64,000 nt of DNA from Mugil cephalus (taxonomy: Eukaryota; Chordata; Actinopteri; Mugiliformes; Mugilidae), in the NCBI RefSeq assembly GCF_022458985.1, contig NC_061786.1:7034001-7098000 (forward strand). The letters run 5' to 3'. The position numbers and the translations under genes are program-made. Shown piece by piece: positions 1 to 13,709 of the stretch. Within the stretch, counting starts at the first letter, position 1, and the number at the start of each line of letters is the position of its first letter. Below the pieces are notes generated by a model. The model was given only the letters and a program-made list of their open reading frames with translations. It ran no database searches and was not told the DNA's origin.

Positions 1-889
<889 letters not shown>

Positions 890-1785
890 CTGACGCAGAG
901 CTAGACAACCAAAGAGCGCGGGAGAGGAGAGGGAAAAAGAAGTTAAGAGGACAATGAACAAAAAGTAAAAAAGCTGAACACTGAAAGAAATGAAAAAAAA
1001 ACAACCAAAAAAAAACGAGAAATGCTGCATGTTTGTCTTTTATTTCTGCTTTAGAGATTTTCTGCTTTTACCGACTCTCTCTCCTAAGACCTAAGTGTAT
1101 TTTATAAGTTTTGAGCGAACTCCTGCACTGTTCTGAAACATGAACTCCAACTACAAAAAGCCATAAGAGGTGAGGTGAGGCGACGCTCGGCGGAGGCTGT
1201 AAATAGAAGTGAGAGTACGACAGGAGAAGCCATAGTGAAGTTTCAGGATCATTTTGTCTGGCGCAAACAGGTCACGCATCAAGCGCCAACGAACAAAAGA
1301 CGGCGGAGGCACGATCGAGCGGCGCAGCTGACGAACTGTAAAAACCACAGCAGACACTCGTGGAGCAGACCGCTCAGACTGATCCGCACGACAGGTGGAG
1401 AGCCAACTGGACGTCCGCTCGGTCCGGTGACGTCCTCGCCAGGCACGGCCGCACTGCTGTAAACGAACGGTCCTTTTTAAAGCTTTAATTTCTAGAATTT
1501 CAATGTTGTGTCTTTTGTGAAACATCGTCGACTGCATCCGGGGGCTGTTTCCTGTGCTCTCAGTACTCACGCAGTACCTTACTGCCTAATTTATTGTCCA
1601 AACGGACGCATTAGCCTTTGGTGCTACAGTACGCGGGCGGATGTCTCGACACAATCGCTGCATTATCCAGAGAAGAGCATTCACATGTTTATTAAGGAAT
1701 GGATTCTCCTCTGCTGCGTCATCAGTGTATCAAGTTTCATCAAGACAATGGCTGATATTTTGAGGAATGTAAAAGACTAAAGCAG

Positions 1786-1833
1786 AGGGGGTGGAAGGGA
1801 GTGGGGGTGGGGGGTGGGGCGGCGGGGGGGGGG
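1786..1833 (+). repeat. G-rich tract, potential G-quadruplex, in runx3 3' UTR
   Basis: Several runs of four or more G are separated by one to four bases: GGGGG, GGGGG, GGGGGG, GGGG and a run of ten G at the end. The tract lies on the sense strand of the probable runx3 3' UTR, so it would form in RNA as well as DNA. Confidence 0.7.
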
Positions 1834-2430
1834 CTTTGTTGTTGTTTTTATCTGCAGGTATGTCGGAGTCCTGTTGTCTCCGCTCTTTACTTTTTCCTTA
1901 AAATTCTTATTCCAGCCCGTTTTTTTTTTGTATTTAAAAGAGAAAAGAAAGAGAAGAAAAGAAGAGAAAAAAAAGCCCTCGTCTGATCGTTTTGAGACGG
2001 ATGACACGGTTTACTTTTGATATTTATTTGAGCCAAATTATGAGGAAATGTATGCATATACCCCGAAATCCTTAAGCATTTCTCTCTACCTTTCCTTTTT
2101 TATATAAATATATATATATATATATACAGTATATATACACACCATGTTTTGTTGTTAAGTATAAATTTGGAATTTGTGTAATATATTGCTCCTAAATTAT
2201 AAAAGAAAAATCCAAAACCTTTAATGTAATTATTTTGCCTTCCAATGTAGCTTTTATGCACTAAAAACCTTTATTCCAAATGCCCAACAGATTCTGGTAT
2301 AGCTAATCTTTTCCAAATTGCCTTCCTGCGCTAAAGTAAAAAAAAAAAAAAAAAACATTAAAAAAAAAAAGCTTAATGTTTGCACTATGTTTTGAACTTT
2401 CATTTCTCTCTTTATTTGCTCGTATTTACA

Positions 2431-2436
2431 AATAAA
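2431..2436 (+). promoter_or_regulatory. candidate polyadenylation signal for runx3
   Basis: Canonical AATAAA about 1.54 kb after the runx3 stop, followed by GT-containing sequence. Other signals further right cannot be excluded. Confidence 0.5.
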
Positions 2437-3217
2437 GTGTGCGGAACGAATTAAGAAATATTCCTGCGCACATGTTTGCTGAACACACTTAAAAGTGTCC
2501 TTTTGACAAATCTCTCATTAATGAAGAAGAAATTAATGATATTACACACACACACACATTCCTGCACCACAGGTGTGTGTGCACATTCCCCCCCTCTTCC
2601 CCCCTCCTGTAATGTCCTGAGGGTCTTTATCCTGCAGTTACACATGTGATCCCTTATCCCTGGAGGAGGAAGGAGGAGAAGGAGCGTGAGGATGAAGGGA
2701 TAGAGGGAAGATGTGTGTTCGGAGCGGTATCTTGTTACCGACACCACTGGCGGTAACTCGCACAGAAAAAAAAGGAAAAAAAAACCTCCCTTGTTGTGCA
2801 CATCTCCTTTTGTTCTGAATAATCAATGAGTGCTTTGAAGGCTTTACGGCCCCCGATTATTTCTCTTCGAGTGTAATTTACTGATCGTCAGTGCCAGAGG
2901 CCTTGTGGCTTCTCTTCCGATACTTCACACACCTAAACAGATCATCTCGGTATGAGCTGCGTTAAGGTATTCACAACAGGTATCTGCGTCTAATGGATAG
3001 AATTTTGCAAGAAGGAAAATGGTTAGCCACTTAGAACGAAGTGAGATTTCAAGGTTTGCAGCTCAGGTGAAAAGAAAAACCAAAAAACAAAAAGAAAGAA
3101 AAAAAGGTTGTTTTGTAGACCCTTTGCCTTATTCCTCTCCTTTAAGCAATCATTGTCTCATTCCCTTTGGTTAAGAGGCCGCTCTCCTCCGACCTGACCT
3201 ACATTACTTTATTATGG

Positions 3218-3219
<2 letters not shown>

Positions 3220-3249
<30 letters not shown>
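3220..3249. repeat. poly-A tract, 30 bases
   Basis: Uninterrupted run of A. No target-site duplication or retroposon body is recognised beside it. Confidence 0.95.
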
Positions 3250-3253
<4 letters not shown>

Positions 3254-4781
3254 GCAGCTAGAGAAACCGCACACTAAGCGCTGATGTGTGTGTGGTTCCT
3301 TCACGAACAAAACCAAAGATCTTCACAACTGCCTGTAATAATGTTCAGATGTTAAAGCCGGGGAGAGACGCGGCCGCTCGCCCCTCCCGTCTTTAACGTC
3401 GCTGTTTATGCAAATCTAGGAAACCAAAGTGTCCAAGTGAATTGTATGTTTTTTGCGCGTCTGATGCAAGAGCACAATGTTACATTTAACTCTGTTTCTT
3501 TTCATGACAAAAAGCAACCCTTTATTGTTTTCACTTCTCTTGATGCTCAAAGCATGTACATCAGAAAACTGATATGTTAATTTAAAGATCTCATCTATGT
3601 ATGTATCATTAATGCTTCCAAACCGAGTGCTTGTAAAGTTTGCTGATAATGTAGTTTTTAATCATTTTAATTAAAAAACAGGTGTCTTACTTTTGTCTCT
3701 GGAGCTTTTTTTTTATTATTACTATTATTATTTTTTTATTGCATGAAGAATATTGTTGTTTAATTATTACTGAAGGGACTCCTGGAGAGAGTTACGACCA
3801 CACGCGCATGTTATTTCAATAGGTCCCCACCGCGCTTTAGAGAGAAATCACACCCAGGTTAGAAGTTGAACATTTACGGCCACGTTGTTCAAAAATGATT
3901 TGCCCTACAGTAAAAACAACATCGCACCAAAGCGGATCTCTAATTTTTGAAACCCGACGCTCAAACGTCTCGCCTGTGAGCCCGTCTGGTGTTTAACAAG
4001 GGGAGGTGTTGAGAGTCGACGCCGCGTATGATTCACATCCAGAAGGCCAGACACCGTCACATCAGCTGAGAAACCAGCAAAACCCATAAACATTCATGGG
4101 ACCCGACTTCATGCCAGCACATTCTGCTCCTCGGGCTTCTTAACAGAAAAATACCGAGCGTGCCCTCTGCCTTCCGTCTCACAACCCCAACGGTTCACTG
4201 GTAGCTTGTCCCCGATAACCCCTCCAATAACGACCCCGATCTCTCCCACCGCGCAGACTCTCTTTGGCGATTACCCCACACTTCGCAGAGAATCGAGAAA
4301 AAAAAAAAAAAAAGAGCTGTCAACACGGTGGTACCCACGGCGTAAATAAAGCGCTGCTCAGGAATCCAACACCGCCCTGGCAGCCTCCATGTTAGCGCAC
4401 GTCGGCGAGTTGTCACTTGTTAAAAACAATACAGGAGGAGTCTGGAATGTCGGCTGCCTTTTTACCAGCCCGTGCGGTTGTTAATTTATGCCACGCTGAT
4501 GGCATCTGTTTGGCCCATCCGAAGATGAGTCACGAGATTAAACACTTGAGATGCTACCTTGTGGGGTGGTCTGATTTCAGATGTGGTTAACCCGAAATAC
4601 AATACCCACGATTCCCCACTAAACTAATGCCACCTGTTGATGTATGAAAGGCTTTTACTTCTGAAAGGTCTGCCCTTACTATTTTTTCTTTCTGTGTATA
4701 CTCCCTTATATCCATACTCTTTGTCGCTTTTATCCTTTCTTCTCATTCAGATCTCTCCTTTCTTTCCTTCTGTTTGGTTTC

Positions 4782-4784
<3 letters not shown>

Positions 4785-4856
<72 letters not shown>
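4785..4856. repeat. (TG)36 microsatellite
   Basis: Seventy-two bases of perfect TG dinucleotide, then CGCGCG. A long pure array like this is typical of teleost DNA and probably length-polymorphic. Apparent reading frames through it are artefacts. Confidence 0.97.
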
Positions 4857-4863
<7 letters not shown>

Positions 4864-4976
4864 CGGGCCTTCTATGGGGGCAGCACTGGCAGAACAACAA
4901 AGCCTCAGGACGCACACAGGCTCGATGCACACTGTATTCAATTAACTCCGCACACTCAAAGCATTTACACACACAG

Positions 4977-5003
4977 AAAAAAAAAAAAAAAAAAAAAAAA
5001 AAA
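4977..5003. repeat. poly-A tract, 27 bases
   Basis: Uninterrupted run of A, close to the TG array and followed by CT/CA-rich sequence. Confidence 0.95.
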
Positions 5004-7128
5004 CCTCTCTCACTCTCTCACACACATACACTCAATCTCCTGCTGACAGATCTCACACCACCCTCCGCCCAGACGGTCTGAACTTCGCTTTACGGTGAGA
5101 GTGCATGACAGGATTTCCTCCAGGTCTCCTCGCAGAGTCGCCTCCCTGCGTCGCCCCTCGCCGATCCCCAAACCACTCAGGAAGCACAAAGAGAAGATGA
5201 TAAGCTTTCAATTAGGACGGGCTCAGGGGAATTTGCCAGCTGTCTTCACACACTCCGAGAGACCCGGCATCCTCGTCCACATGTGGGGAACAGAGGAGCC
5301 CTCGTCTCGCTCGGGCCCTCGTCATTTTTCGCACACGATCAGAGGCCTTCTTTTCTTTCCGTCTTATCTCCCTCTTTTTCGAAGAATCGTGGCTTTCCAC
5401 GAAGAGGGGGTTGAGACGTCTGCCTGGATGGGGCCCGCTTGTCTGGATGTAATTGTAGCCGAAGGCATGCTGAATTAATTTATAGGATGATATACAAAAT
5501 TGCTTCTTAAGTGGATGGCACACAGAAAGAACTGGAAGCGAAACTGTCAAGGTCATAGGAAAGAAAAACAACGAGGCACACTGAAGAGGTCATGTCACGT
5601 TACTTTCTGATGAACGCCGCAATGTTTTCCAATTGGCCCAGTTTTATCTTTAATCAGCAGCAAAGATGAAAACAATTAAATAAATTCAAACAAAAGAAAT
5701 AAAAAAAAAAGAAGGAGAGGAGGAAAACAGAAGGGGGGGGGGGGGTTTTGGAAAGCGCACAGAATCGTTAAAAGCCTCTCATTTCTCATGAGCACAGTAT
5801 CCCGTGTCGCTTCTGCGGTACCTGCATACGAAACCCATTAGGGCCTCTTTCTGCAGCCGCTGACCTCTCCCCCCCCCCGCCCCGGAACCGTGAGAAGCAG
5901 CGGGTTAGGACCGGCTTGATTTGGGCGCCTGGTAGATGACCAGAAGTCTATTTTCTAACCCGGACTGGTGGTGGGAACAGAGACTACCGTCCAAAAATCA
6001 GGATTCCCACAGATTGACCGAGAAACACAGGGGCCAGGGGCTAAGAAACCACGAGAGCTGTGATGCAACCGTTCTCACACAGACGACTAATCCTGCCTCG
6101 GAGTGGGACACGGAGAGGGGGAGATGAAGAAAAAGAAATAAGGGAGGGAAAGAAGGAAGAAAGAAAGAAAGAGAAGGAGGGCTCTCCCAGTTGAGAGGGA
6201 TCCCAGTGAAGGTGGTTTCTCATCAATGCCGGGGTCTACAGAGACCGCTCAGTGTTGCTCCCGGTTCCCACAGTGGAGCATCCCTCCGTGGGGGCTCCTC
6301 GCCATCAGATCGATCCAAAGATCTGCCGCCATAAAGCAGGGGTCACCGCTGTGTGACTTAAAGTCGCCGCGTGACCCCTGAACGGACGGGGGTTTGAAGA
6401 TCTCACAAAAGAAGCCGAGCAAACATCTCACACGTTCTCTCGCCGCAGCATCTCGACACGCACTGGTAAGATGTGGAATGAAACAAGTTGCGCATCTTGG
6501 CACAAATGACTCACAACTATAATAATATTCATCTAAATAGTGGAAAAAAATTATCAAACATTTCCTGTTTCCATGGTCTCTTTATCTCTCAAAGACTTCA
6601 TATAGATCTATAGCTATTTTTTTTTCTTTTTTTTTGCAGTGACGTCAGTGTGGGGTATGAATGGGTATCGGTGCATTTCTAAAATGACTGGATCGGATTG
6701 AAAACGCAACCAAGCCTTGTTCCTTTGTATTCGACATAAAATGAAACCAAAAGACAAGACACGTCTGCCGTGAGGGAGCGCTTCACAGAAGACAGGAGAC
6801 ATTTCTGTCGCACCAGTCTAAGCATGTAGCATTTGTTGTTGTGACAGCGTGAACGCTCAACTTACGTTACACATGCGTTGGTTACATATTTAATTTTGCG
6901 GCCGGTTAATTATCTTGTTAAAACCCTCCAGCTCTTGTTTGTGTGCGTGCCGGTGTATATTTGGTTTCTTGACTCATTTCTTTTTCTCCCTTTGTTGATT
7001 GTCATCTGATTATAATACAATGTGTAGAAGCATTAGCATTTTTCTCAATGTCCCATCACGCGATGTAAATTCTCGTCGTTTCTCTCTGGTTCCAAGAGCC
7101 AACGTCAATGCAGAAATAAATTCATATA

Positions 7129-7222
7129 AAGAAAAATAAATATGGCCGCATTTAAAATAAATGCTGTCATGCAGTACTGCATGACAGCATTTATTTTAAA
7201 TGCGGCCATATTTATTTTTCTT
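7129..7222. repeat. perfect 94-bp palindrome (two 47-bp arms, no spacer)
   Basis: The centre lies between 7175 and 7176 in GCAGT|ACTGC. Reading outward, all 47 bases on the left are the exact complement of those on the right, and the match stops at 7128/7223. Beyond that only weak similarity remains (ATTTATTT-like words on both sides). No known transposon ends or target duplication were recognised. A (TATC/TA)n array begins about 60 bp to the right. Confidence 0.95.
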
Positions 7223-7281
7223 CTTATACTGGCATTTATTTTCCATGATAGCTTTGCAGAGCTATTCAACTGTCAGGCAAA

Positions 7282-7401
7282 TTATATATCTATATCTATA
7301 TATCTATATCTATATCTATATCTATCTATATATCTATATATATATATATCTATATATATCTATCTATCTATATATATATATATATATATACATATATATA
7401 T
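7282..7401. repeat. (TATC)n/(TA)n compound microsatellite
   Basis: Alternating TATC and TA units over about 120 bp. The apparent Tyr/Ile/Ser-rich frames through it are artefacts. Confidence 0.93.
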
Positions 7402-10400
7402 GAGTTTGAAATTTCTTTTAATTAATACAGTTGCACAGTGTAAGATATAAAAAAAGCCTGCAACAAGTGTCAAGTGAGCTGGATCAGTAATGTAATGAAA
7501 GAATAACTTACAAACAGTACATCATGAAAATATCGACATTTAATGAACTATCCTTTTGCAAAATATTTTATTAACAACATGAACGTTTCTTAAGAAAAAT
7601 TATGCAATGCAGTGTCAGCACATTGCTGCCTGCTGTGTAGTTCTCTCACTGAAACAGTGAACAAATTAGCAGTTACTTTTACTGAAAAATTGCGGTTAAA
7701 CTTTGTAATGTTTGCACTCCGCAGATTCATGCCTCCAACGTGATTAAATTTTCTGGCAGGCTGACTTTGGCCCGTGGGATGTATGTTTGACTGAAGTATA
7801 CGAGTAGAACACTGAACAAGTTAAAGTGCTGCAACCCAACTTCTCTTTTCCTGCAGTAATTCAGAGAAACTCATTTTCAGTTTGAGTTACTAGGTGGTGA
7901 CCATTTAAATAAGCGTCCTGATGATGCAGATAAGAGGTGAAAAGCATTAAACAATCTCATGACTAGGGCATGAGTCACCCTTCGTCACTCATCTCGTCAC
8001 AGAAAACCACAACATGAAAATGAGTCAAGGTCAAAAGAGGACCTTTAAAGAAGAAAAAAACTGACAGCATGGTGGACCTGCGGCCTAGACCATGGTTAGA
8101 GGGTACCCTGGCTAAGACCACAGCGGCTAACTTTCATTCAGATGTCCTAATGGCTTGGATTTGGAGTCTTGTTGTTGCGTAATGACCACAGCTTTCTGCA
8201 TCCGAGCACTTAATTTGATTAGTTCGTCGGGGAGAAATGTGGAGCGTTTGATATGGAGGGATAATAGCTTGTAGTGTTGTAGGATCTTTTTCATTTTTTT
8301 TTTTTTTTTTTGCAGCCTGGAATAATGAAATGACATGCCTTTGCAAAGTTGGAGTTAGACGCTGCATTTGCACTTTACCAGTGAACCCAAATATGTTTTT
8401 ACTAAGAGAGCAGGCCAGCTTCCCAGAAACAATGATAGTTGTTTCCCATACAGATTCATGAGAATTGACATAATCTTTTTTTTTTCTTCTGTCCTTTTTT
8501 CTCACAGAGGAAATCTGAATAACGATCTGTACATGCGAACACAGCTTCCTCTATAAAACAGGAAATTAACACACATACCCACACACAAACACACGCACAC
8601 GCACACACGCACACAAAAACACACACACTGCAGCTCTTTGCCAGGCGCTCCCCCAGCATGGTGGGGTCTTGAGTAGGGGGAAGTAAGCAGGCGAGAAGGG
8701 GAAACAGGGATCCCTGTGGACCAGGTCTCTGTTCACTCGAGCAGGGGAACTCGCTAAATTGGCGGTTCACATACACACTTTCTATCTTTCTATCTCCCTT
8801 ACTTTTTTCATCCACATGAGCAAGCAGCGAGTAGAGCGATTGCTCAAGACCGTTTTCGGGTCACGTGGGAACGTGGACGGTCGTTAAAAGCCGTGTCTGT
8901 CCTTTCTCTCTGGTTCCCACTGTTTTCTCGCGAAGGACAAAGTCAGACGAACGAATGAATTCACCTTTATCCTTCTATTTTAAATGTAAATGTCATTCTG
9001 ATCCCCATCAGGACTGATATACTTTCGCTAGTAAGGGCTTGCGTGGTTGTGAAGAACCTCCCCTACTCAGTAACCTGTTAAACACAGAGAACATCACGGA
9101 AACATCGAGATGTCATATCCCTCATCCTGTTCCTGTGTCAATAAACAAAGGTTTGTTATTTGCCGTCGCACTTTTCATATCATCATTCTTTCGTTATCAG
9201 CCAGATTCTCTGTCGTTGCTATTTTGGCAACTTGATTGTCCAAGATCAACAACACAATCATAACCAGGTCTGAATAAATCACAATACTGCTGACAGCCAA
9301 TAAAGTGTGAGCCATTGTTACTGGCAGACAGGTGAGGTGACTAAAAGCCCTGCTTCGCCGTTTCTGGCTCCCGCCTGCTGCATGCATGTGTGTGGCAACG
9401 TTACACACACCCCCGTGTCTGGCCGCGGCTGCCCCACAGGCCTCTGCTAACCAGTTCCCATGGTTCCACGGTTCCACTATAGCGACTGCGGACTTCCTCG
9501 GGGGACACCTCCCACTCGCTGGCTTGTTTTCATCCTTAATGGGAGATCATTTTACACACTTTATGGTGTGTGCATGTGAAGTAAACAGTCCGTGTGCGCG
9601 CGCGCTCGTGTTGTTTTCTGTGCATGCACCTGCAGGAAAAGAAAAAAAAAAAAGAAAAAAAAAGCCACTGGGTGTGAGGGCGTAAATGTGCGCATACGTG
9701 CCTATATGTGTGTAGCCTGCGTGCGCGTCGGCCTGCAGACACCAGACACCTTGAGTTCTTCTTCTTTTGTTTTTGCCCATGAGGCAGAGAGGAAGATGAA
9801 GGAAGAAAAACATCTTTCAAGTATCTGGAGAAGTCTGTAAGGGAGCATTCGGATTTAGGAGTAATTGCCGAGATATAACAGCCAAATGGGCCGTGGAACA
9901 AAGAGGGATTGTGGGGTGATGGAAAATGAAGCATTTACATTTGGGCCTTAGTAATGAGGGGGTTTTCCTGAGAGCTGACAGTGAGGAGGAGGATCAGAGA
10001 GACACACGGAGCGGAGAGAGGTGGAACAGAGAGAGCCCATCGGATCAGGAGGTGGCAATTACACGACTGATCCCAGACAAACATGTTTTTTTTTTTTTTT
10101 GGGCCGTTAAAGATGGCTTCAGACTGTGACACGCTCTGGCCAAAAGGTGCTGCACACACGCACAGGCTCACTGTGCTCCCGAAAGCCTACAGGTGTTTGT
10201 GCTTTATGGGGGAATCTGTGCTATAGCTCAGCAGGGGCTGCAGCAGCGGAGCGTGCCAGGGAGGATTTGGGCTCCGAGATGTCTTGGCAGATCCGTCCAC
10301 ATTATGAGGTGCGGCCTTCTGGCAGGCCACTCGCAGCAGGGCACAAGCAGACCTGAATATAAACACGGCCGGTCCTTAAAAACCATCCATCAAACACATC

Positions 10401-13400
10401 CACCGGGGACCAAAATCCATCCATCTCTCTCACCGAGACGGACGCGGAGATGGACCGTTCGAGACATTTCTCTGGCACGCGTTTGGCAGGTGAGGCGGGC
10501 GACCGAATCAACATGTTTTATTGAGATAAAGAAGAAATCTTGAGTCGATCAACGTGCGTCTCCTTGGGTTTTCTAAACTGCGCTCTGCTCCAGTCACCCT
10601 GCATTTTGCCAAAGAGTGGCCCTGCAGTTTTCTTTTTGTGGTTTTTGGAATTGCCCCCACTTTTCCGGCCCTGCTCCAATTTTCTTTAAATACAACCGTA
10701 ATTGGTTTGATTTCCTACCTCCGGCCTGGGGGTGGTAGCGGCGGGTTGGGGGGGGCCCTGGCCTACAGCAGGCGGGCCACATGCTTGGGTGGCAGTACAG
10801 TTTGCCTAGCATGACTATTCCCTCGTTTAAAGGCTGTTTATGAGCAGGTCCTGGAAGGCCATTAATGGAAACTGAAAAAAAAAAAAAAAAAAAATCCGCA
10901 TAGGAAAACACCAAAGAAGTTTCTCATACCTAAACGTGTCTGAATCATGACCGTGCACTCTCCTCCACAGCTTCGCTCCTCTATGTCTCACACCCATCTA
11001 TCACACCCCCGCCGAAAAAATCTTGCGACATTATCACAAAGGCATTCCAGCCTCCAAATCAAAACCAGCCCTCCCACAAAAAGGCTTTTCTTTGAGACCT
11101 CTCTCATGGGCAGGCGGGCCGACGGAGAGGAGTGAGAGTGTGGCGCTCATCAGGCAGGCGTGAGTAATCAAAAAGGAAATAAGACGTAGCGTCTGCAAGA
11201 GGCCAAACGGGCCCCTACTGATCGGCAGCCAACTCATTGTTCTGGGCCTTCTATTGTTTCCTTGCTCGGCTGGCAGACCAGAGAGCGGCCAGCCAGCGCG
11301 AGGCCAGGTCTCAGAGCTCCGCTGAGACATGGCTCCTGTGGCGTGAACGGTCAACCCTGGGTAACCACGGGCAACAAATGCACAGGTACAAGGTCAGACT
11401 ACGGAACAAAGGACACAACCTAAGGAAGCGCAGCACGCCTCAAAACATAATGACATTATCTTTCTACAAACTACAGGTTTCTGTGCTGGTGAACTACTCC
11501 TGGGGGCTAAAGATAGACGTCCGCATATGCTAGATAAACACCCACCTCCCGATGACTGAACAAACCAAATGCACAGAGGGGAAACTGGATCTGCACGCTG
11601 AAAAGTCTCGGTCTGGGCTGGAGAAGGTGCTGAGTTTTACTGTAACCAGCGGCAACCCAGGGAGGACCCGTTTCTGGTGAGTCCGGGGGCCAAACACAGC
11701 CCGTTAATATGGGATGGGGAGACGGCAGGCGGAGTTTGTCTTCTTTATGGTGGCTGGAAACAAAACAGACATGTTTCCAAACAAAGCAGGATTCTGGGCT
11801 GTGCGGGTTAGCCGCAGAAGAAATGGACCCGGGAGGCTTCCGTAGCCGGAGCACTGGTGCAGAGAGAACACAGGGACTGGTCCAAAAATGGCACGAAGTG
11901 CGAGCGTGCACGCACACACTGTGTGCAGCCTTCCCGGCAAGCGACAGTCATCTTGTTGGAAAAATATGGTAACTGATGCATTAAAGCGTTGGACTTTGAG
12001 GGTTCGCAGGGACACGGTGGCATTAAAGACAGCCAGAGCAGGGGGGGGAAACACCCCCGCACGGTATCCAGGAAGCAGAGGAGTTTGCTGGGATTGACAG
12101 GTCAGTGCAGCAGCGTGTACCCACCGCCTGGAGAAAAAGAATCAAACTAATATGATACGGGCTGTAAGCATGTGTGCACGTCTTTCAGCGTATTCGGGAA
12201 TATCATAACACCAGTGGGTGCACCATCAAAGTCAGACCAACCCAACAATTACAGTGATTTGAAACAGTGTAGGCCACAGTGCTTTCCTCAAATAGAAGGA
12301 CCTTACTCCTAATAAACAACTTTTATCAAAACAAGATGGTTTTAAAAGCAGAACCAGAAAACAGCCCAACAACACCCACACACACACACACACAACAAAA
12401 AAAAACTAAACCCAACTGCCTTTCATGCTGGTCAAGGCCTGCGGTTCTCTGGCCATATAACACCAAACAATGCACTTCTAACCTCAGCGCCGTTGAGCCT
12501 CTTTCCCATTATCGAGCCACGGGTCCCTCCTCGTTAAGTGAACCGTACGAACGTTCAGAGCTCCTGGCACCAGCACGCGTTTGTCAGAGCCAGTCAGGGC
12601 TTTTACTCGCGAATGCCCGTCCAAAGTTTACTGCAAAGTTTACGGGGTGAGTGAGCCGCAGCTTTCAGTGCTCAATCGAAACAAATTCCCAAACGTCTAA
12701 AAGTTAATCCAGCACAGGGATTACCAGGAACAGCGCAGCCTTACAAAAAAAAAAAACTCAAGACGACGACAGTAAAGCAGTCGTTTTGGCTTTTGTGATC
12801 TCCACTTGTGAGTTCCTGATGAGTTGGCAGCCTGGACAAGTAACACTGACGGTCTTATTAATGCTTAAAGCATTCTGACAGAGCCTTTTGTTACTTACTT
12901 AAACCACACTGCCTGCAGCAACCTAATGGAAGTCTAAAAGCCATTAGGCTGGAGGGCCAACACAGCCAACACAAACCATGCACACGAGCTATGAAAGAGC
13001 AGCTAGGGGCGATCAATATATCTCCCTCTCATCCTCCTCCTCCTTCTCATGCTGCTCTCCTCCTTCAGTGTTAAAGCTAATTGTCATAGCATCCTCCATG
13101 GCTGCTGGCGAGTAAAGGAGACGCCGGTTTAGATCAGAGAGAAACCAGGGATGGAGGCCCAGCACCTGCAGCGTCGTCAGATCAGACATGTCCATTAACA
13201 TTGCATGCAAGCTACTCGTCTTCAGTTCAAGGCTGCCCAGTTGGTTTCTTTTGTGCATCTAGCATCCTGGTTCACACTTCAACTGGTCCAAGCAGCCAAA
13301 ATCAAAACAAAGAAGAGATTTACTGTCAGGAAGGGGCACGTGAGTGTAGTCTGTTGTCATTTTACCATGGCGACATGGCAGGGAGGAGCCAGCTGGGGTG

Positions 13401-13678
13401 TTTCTCTTCAGAGGCCTCTGCAGCGGTTGGCATGAAAAGAAAGCCAGTGAGCTGCAGACGGATGGCAGAACCAAAACTTCAAAGACGTCTCCTCGCTCCC
13501 CTCAGATGTGCTGTATAACTCTGAAAGGGAACCTGCTTGTTCACTTTAGCACAAAGACACACACACAGACACGAGCGTGTGTGCGCTGTCTGTTTGGCGC
13601 ACACACACCTGGGATTATCAAGACACCCAGCAGACGTTTCCTGATTCCTTTTAAGAACAACAGGGGTATAGTGCTTTT

Positions 13679-13683
<5 letters not shown>

Positions 13684-13709
<26 letters not shown>
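13684..13709. repeat. (CA)n microsatellite
   Basis: Thirteen CA units, one of several short CA tracts in this interval (others at 12376-12394 and 14089-14115). Confidence 0.9.

Larger units (their letters stand above)
890..2455 (+). other. runx3 3' untranslated region (shorter polyadenylation choice)
   Basis: No coding potential follows the stop codon. The stretch contains A-rich runs, a very G-rich tract (1786-1833), a TA-rich tract (2099-2146) and poly-A runs (2338-2354, 2360-2370). It leads to an AATAAA at 2431-2436. The transcript could run on: sequence to about 3690 also looks UTR-like (AT-rich, with ATTAAA-like ends near 3669), so the 3' limit is uncertain. Confidence 0.6.
2456..7128. 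other. non-coding DNA downstream of runx3
   Basis: I find no gene. Reading frames here are short or consist of simple repeats. The content is unique-looking sequence with poly-A (3220-3249), T-rich ATT repeats (3712-3740), (TG)36 at 4785-4856, poly-A at 4977-5003, a G-run (5733-5745), a C-run (about 5866-5880) and a purine-rich tract (6124-6180). As the interval next to a developmental transcription factor gene it may hold enhancers, but nothing in the sequence alone proves it. Confidence 0.6.

Noticed and set aside
4637..5081. Frames of alternating Cys/Val or His/Thr around 4.8 kb
   Set aside because: Translations of the (TG)36 microsatellite, not protein genes.
5095..5478. 127-codon plus-strand frame
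   Set aside because: No similarity to known families and no splice or promoter context.
7142..7450. Tyr/Ile/Ser-rich frames near 7.3 kb
   Set aside because: Translations of the TATC/TA array and the palindrome.
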